From the NCBI GenBank assembly GCA_012522735.1, contig JAAYJU010000047.1, positions 1 through 53,982 of the forward strand: a stretch of DNA of 53,982 nucleotides, read 5' to 3'. Within the stretch, counting starts at the first letter, position 1, and every line of letters starts with the position of its first letter. The position numbers were made by a program, and so were the translations under genes. Origin of the DNA: Clostridiales bacterium (GTDB lineage: Bacteria; Bacillota; Clostridia; Lachnospirales; Lachnospiraceae). Shown here piece by piece: positions 8,255 to 17,398 of the stretch. The notes beneath the pieces are model-generated. The model saw nothing but the letters and a program-made list of their open reading frames with translations. It did not search any database and was not told the origin of the DNA.

Positions 8255-9796
8255 TTACGCTCCTTTATTACTTGTTTTCAAAATATGTGCCATAATATTT
8301 TCCTGTGTTGCCTCGGCTCCTTCAACCTCACCGACCATTCTGCCGCTCTCCATAATATAGATACGATCACACATGCCGATGACTTCCTGAAGCTCTGATG
8401 AAATAAGAATCACTGATCTGCCCTCTGCAACTAATTGGTTGATAATACAGTAAATTTCATATTTTGCTCCAACATCAATTCCTCGTGTTGGTTCATCCAA
8501 AATAAGAATCTCCGGATCCGCAAACATCCATTTTGCCAATAATGTCTTTTGTTGGTTCCCACCGCTTAGATTACCTACATTTTGCTCCACAGTGGGGCAT
8601 TTAATATTTAAGTTATCTTTCTGTTCTATCGCAGCCTGATATTCTCTATCTGGGTCAATTACTCCTTTGTTGCTAACTCCCGATAAATTTGCCAAAGATA
8701 TATTATGCTTAATAGAATTCGTAAGAATTAATCCCTCATCTTTTCTATCTTCTGTTACATAAGCTAATTTATGCTTGATTGCTGTACTTTCATTTTTTAG
8801 AGTTACTTCGTTTCCATTAATTTTAACTTTACCTGAAATCTCGGTACCATAGCTTTTGCCAAACACACTTTTAGCTAATTCAGTGCGTCCTGCACCCATT
8901 AGTCCTGCAATACCTACTACCTCTCCCTTACGAATGTACATGCTTACATTATCAATAACCTTATGGTCCTCATATATAGGATGGAACACGTTCCAATTCT
9001 CTACTTCTAAGGAAATATCGCCGATATTTTGCCTTTCTCTCTTAGGAAAACGGTCAGATAAGCTTCTGCCTACCATACCTCTTATAATGCGATCCTCCGT
9101 AATTGTATCCGTATGCTTATCTAGAGTTTCAATAGTCGCACCGTCACGAATGATTGTAATCTTATCTGCTATGTAAGAAATTTCATTGAGTTTGTGTGAT
9201 ATAAGGATTGATGTCAAGCCTTCCTTCTTAAATTGTAATAATAAATCTAGAAGTGCCTTCGATTCCTTTTCATTAAGGGATGCGGTAGGCTCATCAAGAA
9301 TAAGAAGTCTTGCATTTTTAGCTAGAGCCTTTGCTATCTCTACTAGCTGCTGCTTACCGACACTGATATCCTTTGCTAATGTTCTTGAGGATTCATTTAG
9401 TCCTACCATGCGCAGATAATTATCTGCCATATCATAGGTTTCGTCCCAATCTATTGCAAATGCTCTTCCTCTTTCATTACCGAGGAACATATTTTCACCG
9501 ATTGTCATATAGGGGATTAAGGCTAATTCTTGGTGTATTATAACAATCCCCTTCTCTTTACTGTTTTTAATATCAGTGAAATGGCATTCACTGCCATCAT
9601 AATATATCTGACCCTCATAGGAACCATAAGGATAGATACCACTTAATACATTCATTAGTGTGGATTTTCCAGCACCATTTTCACCGACAAGAGTATGTAT
9701 TTCGCCCTCTTCAACTTTTAAATTAACGTTATCAAGTGCTTTAACGCCAGGGAAAGTTTTGGTGATATTCTTCATTTCAAGTAATACTTTCGCCAA
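8255..9796 (-). CDS. mmsA: Sugar ABC transporter ATP-binding protein (MmsA/GguA type)
   Basis: A 513-residue protein with two fused ABC domains, as usual for CUT2 transporters. The first has Walker A GENGAGKST, signature ISVGKQQ and Walker B LLILDEPTASL. The second has a degenerate Walker A (GLMGAGRTE), signature LSGGNQQK and Walker B ILILDEPTRGID. It energises uptake of monosaccharides brought by the ChvE-like lipoprotein. The start is a TTG preceded by GGAGGGGGATACAG. A 160-bp gap with a hairpin separates it from chvE, which probably lowers its expression relative to the binding protein. Confidence 0.94.
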   Translation of the reverse strand: MAKVLLEMKNITKTFPGVKALDNVNLKVEEGEIHTLVGENGAGKSTLMNVLSGIYPYGSYEGQIYYDGSECHFTDIKNSKEKGIVIIHQELALIPYMTIGENMFLGNERGRAFAIDWDETYDMADNYLRMVGLNESSRTLAKDISVGKQQLVEIAKALAKNARLLILDEPTASLNEKESKALLDLLLQFKKEGLTSILISHKLNEISYIADKITIIRDGATIETLDKHTDTITEDRIIRGMVGRSLSDRFPKRERQNIGDISLEVENWNVFHPIYEDHKVIDNVSMYIRKGEVVGIAGLMGAGRTELAKSVFGKSYGTEISGKVKINGNEVTLKNESTAIKHKLAYVTEDRKDEGLILTNSIKHNISLANLSGVSNKGVIDPDREYQAAIEQKDNLNIKCPTVEQNVGNLSGGNQQKTLLAKWMFADPEILILDEPTRGIDVGAKYEIYCIINQLVAEGRSVILISSELQEVIGMCDRIYIMESGRMVGEVEGAEATQENIMAHILKTSNKGA

Positions 9797-9883
9797 CTGT
9801 ATCCCCCTCCAAAATCTAACCTTTTATGGGTATGAATCTCATTTTATATATTTCCTAAAAACATTGAAATACATTTATGGATT

Positions 9884-9935
9884 TATGGGGCTTCTTGCAT
9901 TTGATAGCTCTAGCTAGATATGCAATAGCCCCATA
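9884..9935. other. Intercistronic hairpin between chvE and mmsA
   Basis: TATGGGGCTTCTTGCAT (9884-9900) pairs with ATGCAATAGCCCCATA (9920-9935) around a 19-nt loop. No U-tract follows on the minus strand, so it looks like an mRNA-stabilising or partial-termination structure, not a full terminator. A similar hairpin follows the other solute-binding gene at 21824-21861. Confidence 0.6.
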
Positions 9936-9958
9936 TTATTCCTTGAATTATCTTAAGA

Positions 9959-11032
9959 CTACTTTAGCTGATCAGCTGTGTAATATCCTGATTCTACTAA
10001 TAATTCTTCATAGTTGTTAACATCTGCAAATACGGGCTCGCATAGGTATGTAGGAACAATGCCCTTACCATTATCATAGGTCTCTTCATCATTAACAGGA
10101 GCTTCTCCGCCCTTCATGATAGCGTCAACCATCTTTACTGTCTGTTTTGCCAAGTCACGGGTATCCTTGAAGATTGACATGGACTGTTTTCCTGCTATCA
10201 TATTCTTAACGTTAGCGATATCACAATCCTGACCTGTAAGGATAGGCCACTCACCAGTATAGGATGCTGTCAAGGCATTTGCTACACCAAGTGCTGTTGA
10301 GTCATTAGATGCCATAACTGCATGAAGCTCTGTTCCGTCTGCATAGAAGGAAGATATAATATTCTCCATTCTGGACTGAGCATTTTCTGTTGACCAGTTA
10401 GCAGTTGCAACGGTAGCGAAATCAGTCTGACCGGATTTAACTACTAATTTACCTGCATCAATGTAAGGATTAAGAACATCCATAGCACCGTTAAAGAAGA
10501 ATCTAGCATTGTTATCTCCAGGGTCACCGGTGATAAGCTCAATATTGAAAGGACCTGCTGCATTCTTAAGATCTAATGCTTCTTCAATATACTCACCCTG
10601 CTTCTGACCAACCATATAGTTATCAAATGTAGCATAATATGAAACAGCATCTGTGTTCATAATTAAACGGTCATAAGCAATTACAGGAATGTCTTTTTCT
10701 TTTGCCTGAGCAAGAACTGTTCCAAGTGAATCACCCTCGATGGAAGCTATAACTAACATGTCTACATCATTAGCAATCATGTTCTCAATCTGTGAAACCT
10801 GTGTCTGAATATCGTTACTAGCATACTGAAGATCAACCTTATATCCTGCTTCCTTCAGTTGGCTCTCCATATTCTGTCCATCCTGGTTCCAACGCTGAAG
10901 ATCCTTTGTAGGCATACATACGCCAATAGTCTTGTCTCCGCCCTTACCACCTGTCTCTTTTGTGCCGCAAGCAGTGAGTAATGATGCAATCATTACGACG
11001 CAAAGTAAGATTCCTAATAATCTTTTCTTCAT
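9959..11032 (-). CDS. chvE: ChvE-like multiple-monosaccharide-binding lipoprotein
   Basis: A 357-residue lipoprotein: signal helix 4-18, lipobox LLTACG with Cys22, then a two-lobed sugar-binding fold (GVCMPTKDLQRWNQDGQNM; AYDRLIMNTDAVSYYATFDN; LTGQDCDIANVKNMIAGKQ). These stretches are typical of ChvE/XylF-type proteins that bind D-xylose, glucose, galactose and arabinose. It delivers sugar to MmsAB. GGGAGG lies upstream of the ATG. It is the first transporter gene after the terminator at 11252-11295, so it probably has its own promoter, likely controlled by the YesN regulator upstream. Confidence 0.9.
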   Translation of the reverse strand: MKKRLLGILLCVVMIASLLTACGTKETGGKGGDKTIGVCMPTKDLQRWNQDGQNMESQLKEAGYKVDLQYASNDIQTQVSQIENMIANDVDMLVIASIEGDSLGTVLAQAKEKDIPVIAYDRLIMNTDAVSYYATFDNYMVGQKQGEYIEEALDLKNAAGPFNIELITGDPGDNNARFFFNGAMDVLNPYIDAGKLVVKSGQTDFATVATANWSTENAQSRMENIISSFYADGTELHAVMASNDSTALGVANALTASYTGEWPILTGQDCDIANVKNMIAGKQSMSIFKDTRDLAKQTVKMVDAIMKGGEAPVNDEETYDNGKGIVPTYLCEPVFADVNNYEELLVESGYYTADQLK

Positions 11033-11251
11033 ATCTTTTACCTCCCTTTATTAAATAACTATACTTTACTGCATCTAAAATATAACATAAAATAATTAGG
11101 ACTAACTTGCTAATTACCGTATATTTTTATGGGAGATTATAACAGAACATGCATGCTTAAATTAAAAATAGCAATAAATTGCTATGATAATCTCAATAAA
11201 ATCCTAATTATACCATTTTGATGTAATAGGACGAACTTTCCTCTATTACAT

Positions 11252-11295
11252 AAAAAAGCTACTGCACAATATATTAGGTGTATATATGCAGTAGC
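11252..11295 (-). terminator. Rho-independent terminator after the second sugar-binding lipoprotein
   Basis: On the minus strand GCTACTGCA (11287-11295) pairs with TGCAGTAGC (11258-11266), followed directly by six T residues. This is the best-formed terminator on this strand and separates the sensor/regulator operon from chvE-mmsAB. Confidence 0.85.
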
Positions 11296-11300
11296 ATCTA

Positions 11301-12332
11301 TTACTCTTGAATATTTAGATATACGTCTTCTCTATTTTGAAAGCCTCCGTCAATAATGATTTCGTCCATATTATCCTTGTTTACGCCAATAGGCTCCAGC
11401 TTTACATAAGGAACATCCCAGATTCCATCATTTATGGTAGTGCTTATGTCAATACTTTCACCCTTAGCAAGCCTGACCGTGTACTCGGCAGCCGCCTTAG
11501 CTAGTTTATCGACTGGTTTATATACAGTCATCATTTGAGTTCCTTCGACTATTCGTTGACAGGCTGCCAAATCCGCATCCTGCCCGGTTACTACCACGCT
11601 ACCAGCCATACGATTCTCTGATAATGCTCGTACTGCCTCGGTTGCTAGGTTGTCATTGCCGCAAAACACCCCGTCTATCTGTGACGTAATCTTCAAAGCT
11701 TCATTTACCGCATAGTAGGCCTCCTCTGCAAGCCAGTTTACAGCATTAACAGAATAAATCACATTTACATTATAATCCTCCATTACCTCACGATATCCCT
11801 GTTCTACCAGCTGAACGTTATGATCCGTGGTAGGACCAAAGATGGTTATTATATTTCCTTCTTCGGGAACATTATCCTTTAGAGTCTGTGCCATTAAGGT
11901 TCCTACCTTTTCATTGTCAAATGAAATATAAAGATCCACCTCAGATGTAATTAAGAGTCTGTCATATGCAACTATCTTAATACCTGCTTCCTTTGCCTTC
12001 TCCACTACCTCTCTACATGCCTTGGAATCAACCGCGATAATTACAATAGCATCCATTTTCTTCTTAATAAAATATTCAATCTGTGAAATCTGTTTGTCCA
12101 CATCGCCGTTGGCATTTTGTACATTAACCTCAGCCCCTAATTCCTCTGCAGTATAAACGAACACATCTCTATCTCTTTGCCAACGTTCGATAACAAAGGA
12201 ATCGAAGGATAATCCGATTTGAATTTTACTTTCTGGTTTATTCCCCTGATAGGCTGGTTCATTGTCCTCACTACAGCCTACAAAAGACAAAATAAAACAT
12301 AAAATAATAATGCAAAAAATCGACTTCTTCAT
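11301..12332 (-). CDS. Second sugar-binding lipoprotein (periplasmic-binding-protein type 1 fold)
   Basis: A 343-residue protein from the preferred ATG at 12332; an in-frame ATG at 12374 would add 14 hydrophilic residues before the signal peptide. The lipobox is LSFVGC. The rest resembles ChvE-type binding proteins (GLSFDSFVIERWQRDRDVF; AYDRLLITSEVDLYISFDN; VTGQDADLAACQRIVEG). It is encoded at the end of the sensor kinase/regulator operon, not with the permease, so it may serve sensing or supply the same transporter with another sugar. Which of these applies is not visible in the sequence. Confidence 0.85.
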   Translation of the reverse strand: MKKSIFCIIILCFILSFVGCSEDNEPAYQGNKPESKIQIGLSFDSFVIERWQRDRDVFVYTAEELGAEVNVQNANGDVDKQISQIEYFIKKKMDAIVIIAVDSKACREVVEKAKEAGIKIVAYDRLLITSEVDLYISFDNEKVGTLMAQTLKDNVPEEGNIITIFGPTTDHNVQLVEQGYREVMEDYNVNVIYSVNAVNWLAEEAYYAVNEALKITSQIDGVFCGNDNLATEAVRALSENRMAGSVVVTGQDADLAACQRIVEGTQMMTVYKPVDKLAKAAAEYTVRLAKGESIDISTTINDGIWDVPYVKLEPIGVNKDNMDEIIIDGGFQNREDVYLNIQE

Positions 12333-12374
12333 AACCCTATTACCCTCTCCATTTCTATGCTCCCCATGAATCAT

Positions 12375-13970
12375 TTAATTATATAATTCTCTGTATTCAG
12401 TGGGGGTAACGCCTACCTGCTTCTTAAATATTCTGCTGAAATAATTTGGGTCACTATATCCTGTGTCGACACATATGTTCTTTATATTCATGCCACTGTG
12501 CATTAGTAAGTCTTTTGCTTTTTCTATTCGTAAATTTGTCAGGTAATCTATGAAGTTCTCTCCAGTCTCCTCCTTAAATAGCTTGGAGAAATAATAAGGA
12601 CTTATGTCAACAATCCTTGATATGTCATCCAAGCAAATATCCCTATTGTAATTTTCTTCAATGTATTGCTTAGCCTTACATATCAAGCCACTAGTCTGCT
12701 CTCCTCTTTTCGTAGTTATATTTCTGCAGGCCTGTGTTATCTTATCAATAAACCATTTCCTAAGCTGCTCATCATTTTCAATATTTATTATAGTAGGAAG
12801 ATAATCCTCACGGTATAAGAAATAATAGGTCATTCCTCCACTTAAAAATGCTTTCTGTTCAGCAAACAACACAAATTCCAACACCTTCAATTTGATGTCC
12901 ATGGTATAATTCGGATAATTACTTACCATCCAATCAAAGAATAGATTCGCCTGAGTCCTTGTACCCTCAATATCACCCTTCTCAATTTTATCAAATAATT
13001 CGCTCTCTGTATCTATAGGATAATCCGCCTCATACTCACAGCCGATGGCAAGATCCTTCACATGGGCTACTCTTCCCTTGCTGTTTCTAATAGCGCTTAA
13101 GGCTTCTTTATAGGATTCCCCAAGCTTATATATGGAAGTCACTGATCCAATTCCGATCTTGAATTGAATATCAAGCCGTTTTGTCAAATCTCTTATTAGC
13201 TTTCTTGCTTTTTCAATAATTCCTATTCTGTCATCATATTCAAGCTGAGGCTTATCAGACGGAATAAATGTAACGATCTTATTTACCATAATCGGGCTAA
13301 CTATGCAGTTTATCTCCTCCTTCAAGCTTTCTCTTATAGTAGGATAAAAGGACTGAGCCTTTACACTCATCCCGACCGGATTTGTCAGATTACCGTCTAC
13401 CAGTGATTCACCGAATTCTACTACAAGCATCATTCCATATTCATCCTTAATTCCTAGAAGACTACAGAAATTATCCTTTTCTCTTTCAAAATCCGCTCCG
13501 GATAATGCAGCATAGATAAAATCACTTTCAATTATAGGTATAACAATTTCCAACTTTTCTCGTATCAATAGGTCATTACTTCTCTTTTTCCTGTCTTCCT
13601 CAATTATGTCCATTGCCTTTTGCAAGACCCGAGTTACCACCGATTGGTTAACTGGCTTTGTCAGATATTCTAGCACTCCCAGATTTATCGCTTCCTTAGC
13701 ATAATTAAACTTATCAAAGGCAGTCATAACTATGAATATAACTGATTTGTTGGTCTTTCTAATCTCCTTCATTGCTTCTATTCCGTTAATTCCCGGCATA
13801 TGTATATCCATTATGGCAATGTCAGGTTTGAACTTCTCTGCTAGCTCAATTACACTTCTTCCGGTGTATGCATATTCGACCGTGCAGCTTTGACCAAAAT
13901 TCTTCTCTATAATAAATTTTAATGAATCAATAACGATACCCTCATCATCTGCAAGCATTATCTTATACAC
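12375..13970 (-). CDS. YesN-type response regulator (REC plus AraC HTH)
   Basis: A response regulator of about 531 residues. The receiver domain opens VYKIMLADDEG, with phospho-acceptor Asp in AIMDIHMPG and Lys in EYLTKPVN. A long middle domain follows, then a C-terminal AraC-type double helix-turn-helix (DISRIVDISPYYFSKLFKEETGENF; ICVDTGYSDPNYFSRIFKK). The likely start is GTG at 13970, nine bases after AAGGAGG and overlapping the kinase stop by 8 bp; the ATG at 13979 directly abuts the ribosome binding site. It should be phosphorylated by the upstream kinase and activate the sugar transporter genes. Confidence 0.9.
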   Translation of the reverse strand: MYKIMLADDEGIVIDSLKFIIEKNFGQSCTVEYAYTGRSVIELAEKFKPDIAIMDIHMPGINGIEAMKEIRKTNKSVIFIVMTAFDKFNYAKEAINLGVLEYLTKPVNQSVVTRVLQKAMDIIEEDRKKRSNDLLIREKLEIVIPIIESDFIYAALSGADFEREKDNFCSLLGIKDEYGMMLVVEFGESLVDGNLTNPVGMSVKAQSFYPTIRESLKEEINCIVSPIMVNKIVTFIPSDKPQLEYDDRIGIIEKARKLIRDLTKRLDIQFKIGIGSVTSIYKLGESYKEALSAIRNSKGRVAHVKDLAIGCEYEADYPIDTESELFDKIEKGDIEGTRTQANLFFDWMVSNYPNYTMDIKLKVLEFVLFAEQKAFLSGGMTYYFLYREDYLPTIINIENDEQLRKWFIDKITQACRNITTKRGEQTSGLICKAKQYIEENYNRDICLDDISRIVDISPYYFSKLFKEETGENFIDYLTNLRIEKAKDLLMHSGMNIKNICVDTGYSDPNYFSRIFKKQVGVTPTEYRELYN

Positions 13971-15489
13971 GTGTATCATCCTCCTTAGGTATAAGCATAG
14001 TAACAGTCGTGCCCTTATCATGTCCATCACTATGTATATGAAAAATATCATCTGTTTCATAGTAAAGCTTGAGCCGGTTAATCACATTTCCAAGTCCAAT
14101 TCCATTGGAATCCTTGGTTAGGCTTACTTCTCTTTCCACATTGCCGTTCTTTATACCTTGGCTTAATATCCTATCGATTGTAGCCTGCTCCATCCCTGCC
14201 CCGTTATCATATATGATTATACGTATAGCATCGGGCACACGATCTACCTCTAGACATATTTTCCCCTCATAGTCTATGTCTCTGATGCCATAATTTACTG
14301 AGTTTTCTACTACAGGTTGCAAAATCATACTTGGAACCTTAACATCCAGAACACTCTCATCTATTGTCTTAAAAAAATTAATTTTACCTGAAAAACGAAC
14401 ATTTAATATGTAGATATATGTATCAACCAGCTTAATCTCATCTCTTAAGGTAGAGTCCTGATTGAAGCTTTTCATATTAAATCTAAAGAAATCAGCCATG
14501 TTCTCGATAAAGAGGCAGGTCTTGTCCGCCCCTTCCATCATTGCAAGCTGGGCACCGGCATTTAAGGTATTAAAGAGAAAATGAGGATTAATTTGCGCTT
14601 GAAGATATTTAAGCTGTGCATCCTTTAAATGATTTGTCATCATCAGCTCTCTTTCCTTCATTTTGCTTTCTAACTCCATGCTTTCCTTAATCCTTCTGAT
14701 ATACTGCTGAATGCTGACTGTCATAGTATTAAATGCTTTCGTAACAATTCCAACCTCATCAGAGGTCTTAACAGGAACTAATTCCACATCAAAATTACCG
14801 GCTGATATTTGATTTGCAGTCTTGGTTAATTTCATAAGAGGACCAGTAATACTTCTGGTAACTATAATAATTAAAACAATGTTGAATGCCATTATAAACA
14901 AAAGCACCGAACTACTTATTACTTCCAGATAATTTAAGGAAGTTCTTAATAGCTCGTAATTATATGAATTATACTTAAATTGCTCATTATTTAATGTATT
15001 GATATGAGTACTTATATAATCATATATTCCCGTAGCTTCCTCATAATTTGCCTTATAACGCTCGATGTTATTGCCTCGCTTAGCATCAACAGTCATATCA
15101 ACCAAATTTAGATATGTTTCCGACATACTCTTTATGTTCTTCTGCATGATTATTACATTATTATCTGAGACATCATCCTTAAGGTCATAGACTAGATTCT
15201 TATAATTTTGCTCACTCACATAATAGTTTTCAAGGGACTCTGTACTTTTTGTGTTCAGATATTCAAAGACATATCCATGAAGCTTATCCAATGAGTCCAT
15301 TAAATCATTTAGCCCGATATTAGAGACATATACCTCATCTATGCTTCCGATAGATTTATTAATGTTATAATACATAAACATGTTGGCAAAAAATACGACT
15401 CCCGTTGTTAACGCGAATACCAATACTAAACGAATCCTGATAGATCCTTGAATAATTTTCTTTTTCACAATGACCACCAATCCCCGCAT
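13963..15489 (-). CDS. LytS/YesM-type sensor histidine kinase
   Basis: A 508-residue kinase: first helix around 22-42, an extracellular helical sensor of about 150 residues, second helix around 193-213, HAMP linker (RSITGPLMKLTKTANQI), His_kinase region YLQAQINPHFLFNTLNAG with the phospho-accepting His, and a C-terminal HATPase (ILQPVVENSVNYGI; GIGLGNVINRLKLYY). It has no large ligand-binding domain of its own, which fits sensing through the anchored sugar-binding protein encoded just upstream. The true start could be GTG at 15468, behind GGTGG. The stop overlaps the regulator gene. Confidence 0.9.
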   Translation of the reverse strand: MRGLVVIVKKKIIQGSIRIRLVLVFALTTGVVFFANMFMYYNINKSIGSIDEVYVSNIGLNDLMDSLDKLHGYVFEYLNTKSTESLENYYVSEQNYKNLVYDLKDDVSDNNVIIMQKNIKSMSETYLNLVDMTVDAKRGNNIERYKANYEEATGIYDYISTHINTLNNEQFKYNSYNYELLRTSLNYLEVISSSVLLFIMAFNIVLIIIVTRSITGPLMKLTKTANQISAGNFDVELVPVKTSDEVGIVTKAFNTMTVSIQQYIRRIKESMELESKMKERELMMTNHLKDAQLKYLQAQINPHFLFNTLNAGAQLAMMEGADKTCLFIENMADFFRFNMKSFNQDSTLRDEIKLVDTYIYILNVRFSGKINFFKTIDESVLDVKVPSMILQPVVENSVNYGIRDIDYEGKICLEVDRVPDAIRIIIYDNGAGMEQATIDRILSQGIKNGNVEREVSLTKDSNGIGLGNVINRLKLYYETDDIFHIHSDGHDKGTTVTMLIPKEDDTRV

Positions 15490-15517
15490 ATAATAATCCG
15501 AATTTCAGCTAATCTGG

Positions 15518-16561
15518 TTAATCTTTTTTCTCTTCGCCCTCAGACTGTGCCCTAATATAGTCGTCAATATTATCATTATTTATAGCATATACATCTACGG
15601 AGAAATAATCACTAACCTGTCCCGTCTCCATATATTCATTCAGAGCCTCGACACAATAGGCTCCCATTTGCTTGGCGTCAATTGACATTGTGGAGTGAAT
15701 TATCCCCTTTTGTATGGCACTTAATATCAGATCCGAATCATAATATCCTATAATATTTATTACACCGACCTTATTATAATCTACGACTGCTTGATATGCG
15801 CACCTAGTATCTATAGCCGTGAGGCATACTAAAACCTCTGTGGGATTCTGACTATCCTTTATAATATTTCGGATATCTTCCTCAGAGCTAAATGTGCTTT
15901 GTGTATTTACATTAACTGAATTCACCCACACTCCGTTGCCCGCTACCATTTCTCTTATGCCCGAATCAATTACATTCATACCGGCATTATGACTATCTGA
16001 GTTTAGTAGAATTGTAACATTCTTTTTCCCGGCTTTAACGACCTCTAGTACCTGCTTTCCGTATATCTGTCCTTGATTATAGCTGTTAACCCCGACAAAG
16101 CTTTTACGCTTACTGTTAGGCTCATCATTAAGAACTGTAATAACAGGAATTCCCGCTTCATCCGCAATATTTATTAGATCTATTATTTCTTCTTCTCCGT
16201 TGGGTTCAATAATAATACCGTCTACTTTAGAAGCAATTGCCATTTTCATCAAATCCCGAAGTGGATAAGCGCTTGGTAGACTAGAGCCTATTCTTTCAAC
16301 ATATATCTCCCTTCCCTTTCCACTTTCCAATGCACCCTCATATATAGCTTCCCAAAAAGGTGCGTCGGCTTCTTCAGATATCAGCGCATAATGATATTTG
16401 TAAGTATTATACTTCAAGCTATCTTCTGCACCCAAATCGTTAAGCCTATTCCTATACAATGTCATTCCAATAAATATTATTAAAAATCCAGCGGATATAC
16501 TTATCACAGCCGCTAACATTATTACCTTATTCTTTTTTAAGTTTCTCATAAATATAGACAT
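15518..16561 (-). CDS. Membrane-anchored sugar-binding sensor protein (XylFII-like)
   Basis: A 347-residue protein with an N-terminal membrane helix (residues about 13-36) and no lipobox, so it should stay anchored by an uncleaved signal segment. The remainder is a periplasmic-binding-protein type 1 sugar fold (MAIASKVDGIIIEPNG; FVGVNSYNQGQIYG; NIIGYYDSDLILSAIQKG). It heads the operon with a LytS/YesM kinase 28 bp downstream. The arrangement matches the XylFII-LytS-YesN xylose-perception system described in Clostridium, where the binding protein docks on the kinase. The ligand here is unknown. CGAGG lies a few bases before the ATG. Confidence 0.82.
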   Translation of the reverse strand: MSIFMRNLKKNKVIMLAAVISISAGFLIIFIGMTLYRNRLNDLGAEDSLKYNTYKYHYALISEEADAPFWEAIYEGALESGKGREIYVERIGSSLPSAYPLRDLMKMAIASKVDGIIIEPNGEEEIIDLINIADEAGIPVITVLNDEPNSKRKSFVGVNSYNQGQIYGKQVLEVVKAGKKNVTILLNSDSHNAGMNVIDSGIREMVAGNGVWVNSVNVNTQSTFSSEEDIRNIIKDSQNPTEVLVCLTAIDTRCAYQAVVDYNKVGVINIIGYYDSDLILSAIQKGIIHSTMSIDAKQMGAYCVEALNEYMETGQVSDYFSVDVYAINNDNIDDYIRAQSEGEEKKD

Positions 16562-16636
16562 AATAAACCTCGATTTTCAATCTTATTCTAATTTGAGCAT
16601 ATCACATTAATATTTTTTTTACTAGATAATTTGCTT

Positions 16637-16662
16637 TTAGATGTCCCTAAAGTAACATCTAA
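16637..16662. promoter_or_regulatory. Inverted repeat upstream of the sugar-sensor operon
   Basis: TTAGATGT (16637-16644) and ACATCTAA (16655-16662) form a perfect 8-bp dyad with a 10-bp spacer, 76-101 bp before the sensor gene start. TTTTTG follows on the plus strand, so a terminator-like hairpin is an alternative reading to an operator. Confidence 0.35.
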
Positions 16663-16695
16663 TTTTTGAAAGAATAAGATATAAGGAGCAATAAT

Positions 16696-16723
16696 GGTAC
16701 CAGGTAGGGTGACGCCAGGCACC
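16696..16723. repeat. GGTGCCAGGTACC-type palindromic repeat (REP-like)
   Basis: GGTACCAGGTAGGGTGACG followed by CCAGGCACC: same family as at 6964 and 29717. It sits 20 bp upstream of the amidase gene. Confidence 0.45.
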
Positions 16724-16743
16724 AAAAGAAAGGATGTGCCTCC

Positions 16744-17319
16744 ATGGCTATAAATATCTTTATAGATCAGGGCCATAATCCTGTCGGGTCTCATAACGCA
16801 GGTGCGACAGGCAACGGTTTGTTTGAATCGGACATTAACTATCAAGTAGGTATATATCTTGCCAATCTTTTGAACAATGATTCTAGATTCGAAGCACGAT
16901 TATCAAGGCCTACTGCAACGACTGTATTGGGAACAGATAATTCTAGCAGCTTAGTAGAAAGAGTACGAATGGCCAATGAATGGCCTGCAAATTACTTTAT
17001 AAGTATCCATTGTAATGCAAATCCTAATCCCGCAATTAATGGTACAGAAGTTTATATATATCAGTATGGTACACAAGCCAACTGGTTAGCTCAGAATGTA
17101 ATGGATGGTATAGTACAGACTGTCGGAACAAGAAATAACGGAATAAGGATAAACCAAACCTTATATGTACTTAGGCGTACCACAATGCCCTCCATCCTAG
17201 TTGAGATGGGCTATCTTACCAGTTCCATAGATGCCGCCCTACTTCGTGATAATCAGTATGGATTTGCATATGGTATGTATATTGGTATTTTGAGATACTT
17301 TGGGTTTTCACCGGCCTAA
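16744..17319 (+). CDS. N-acetylmuramoyl-L-alanine amidase (Amidase_3)
   Basis: A 191-residue zinc amidase that is a catalytic domain only. Zinc ligands and catalytic residues are placed as in the family: His11 (DQGHN), Glu28 (LFESD), His89 (SIHCNAN) and catalytic Glu154 (VEMGYL). It cuts the bond between N-acetylmuramic acid and L-alanine in peptidoglycan. There is no signal peptide and no wall-binding repeat, so release would need cell lysis, as for mother-cell or prophage-type lysins. It is an isolated plus-strand gene between minus-strand operons. Confidence 0.92.
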   Translation: MAINIFIDQGHNPVGSHNAGATGNGLFESDINYQVGIYLANLLNNDSRFEARLSRPTATTVLGTDNSSSLVERVRMANEWPANYFISIHCNANPNPAINGTEVYIYQYGTQANWLAQNVMDGIVQTVGTRNNGIRINQTLYVLRRTTMPSILVEMGYLTSSIDAALLRDNQYGFAYGMYIGILRYFGFSPA

Positions 17320-17323
17320 TAAC

Positions 17324-17394
17324 TGAGGCTGTTTCATCTTGTGGGTGCATTACGGTTATACCTTTATACCCATAAATATTATGAAACAGCCTCA
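17324..17394. terminator. Long bidirectional hairpin terminator with an inner stem-loop
   Basis: TGAGGCTGTTTCAT (17324-17337) pairs perfectly with 17381-17394; an inner stem TGGGT/ACCCA (17342-17346 with 17368-17372) encloses a loop starting GCATTACGGTTA. It lies between the convergent amidase and ferritin-like genes. The loop shares GCATTACGG with the terminator at 5686. Confidence 0.8.
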
Positions 17395-17398
17395 TTAT

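Noticed and set aside
16588-16845. 85-residue minus-strand ORF before the sensor gene
   Set aside because: It overlaps the amidase gene start on the plus strand, has no ribosome binding site and covers the palindromic repeat.
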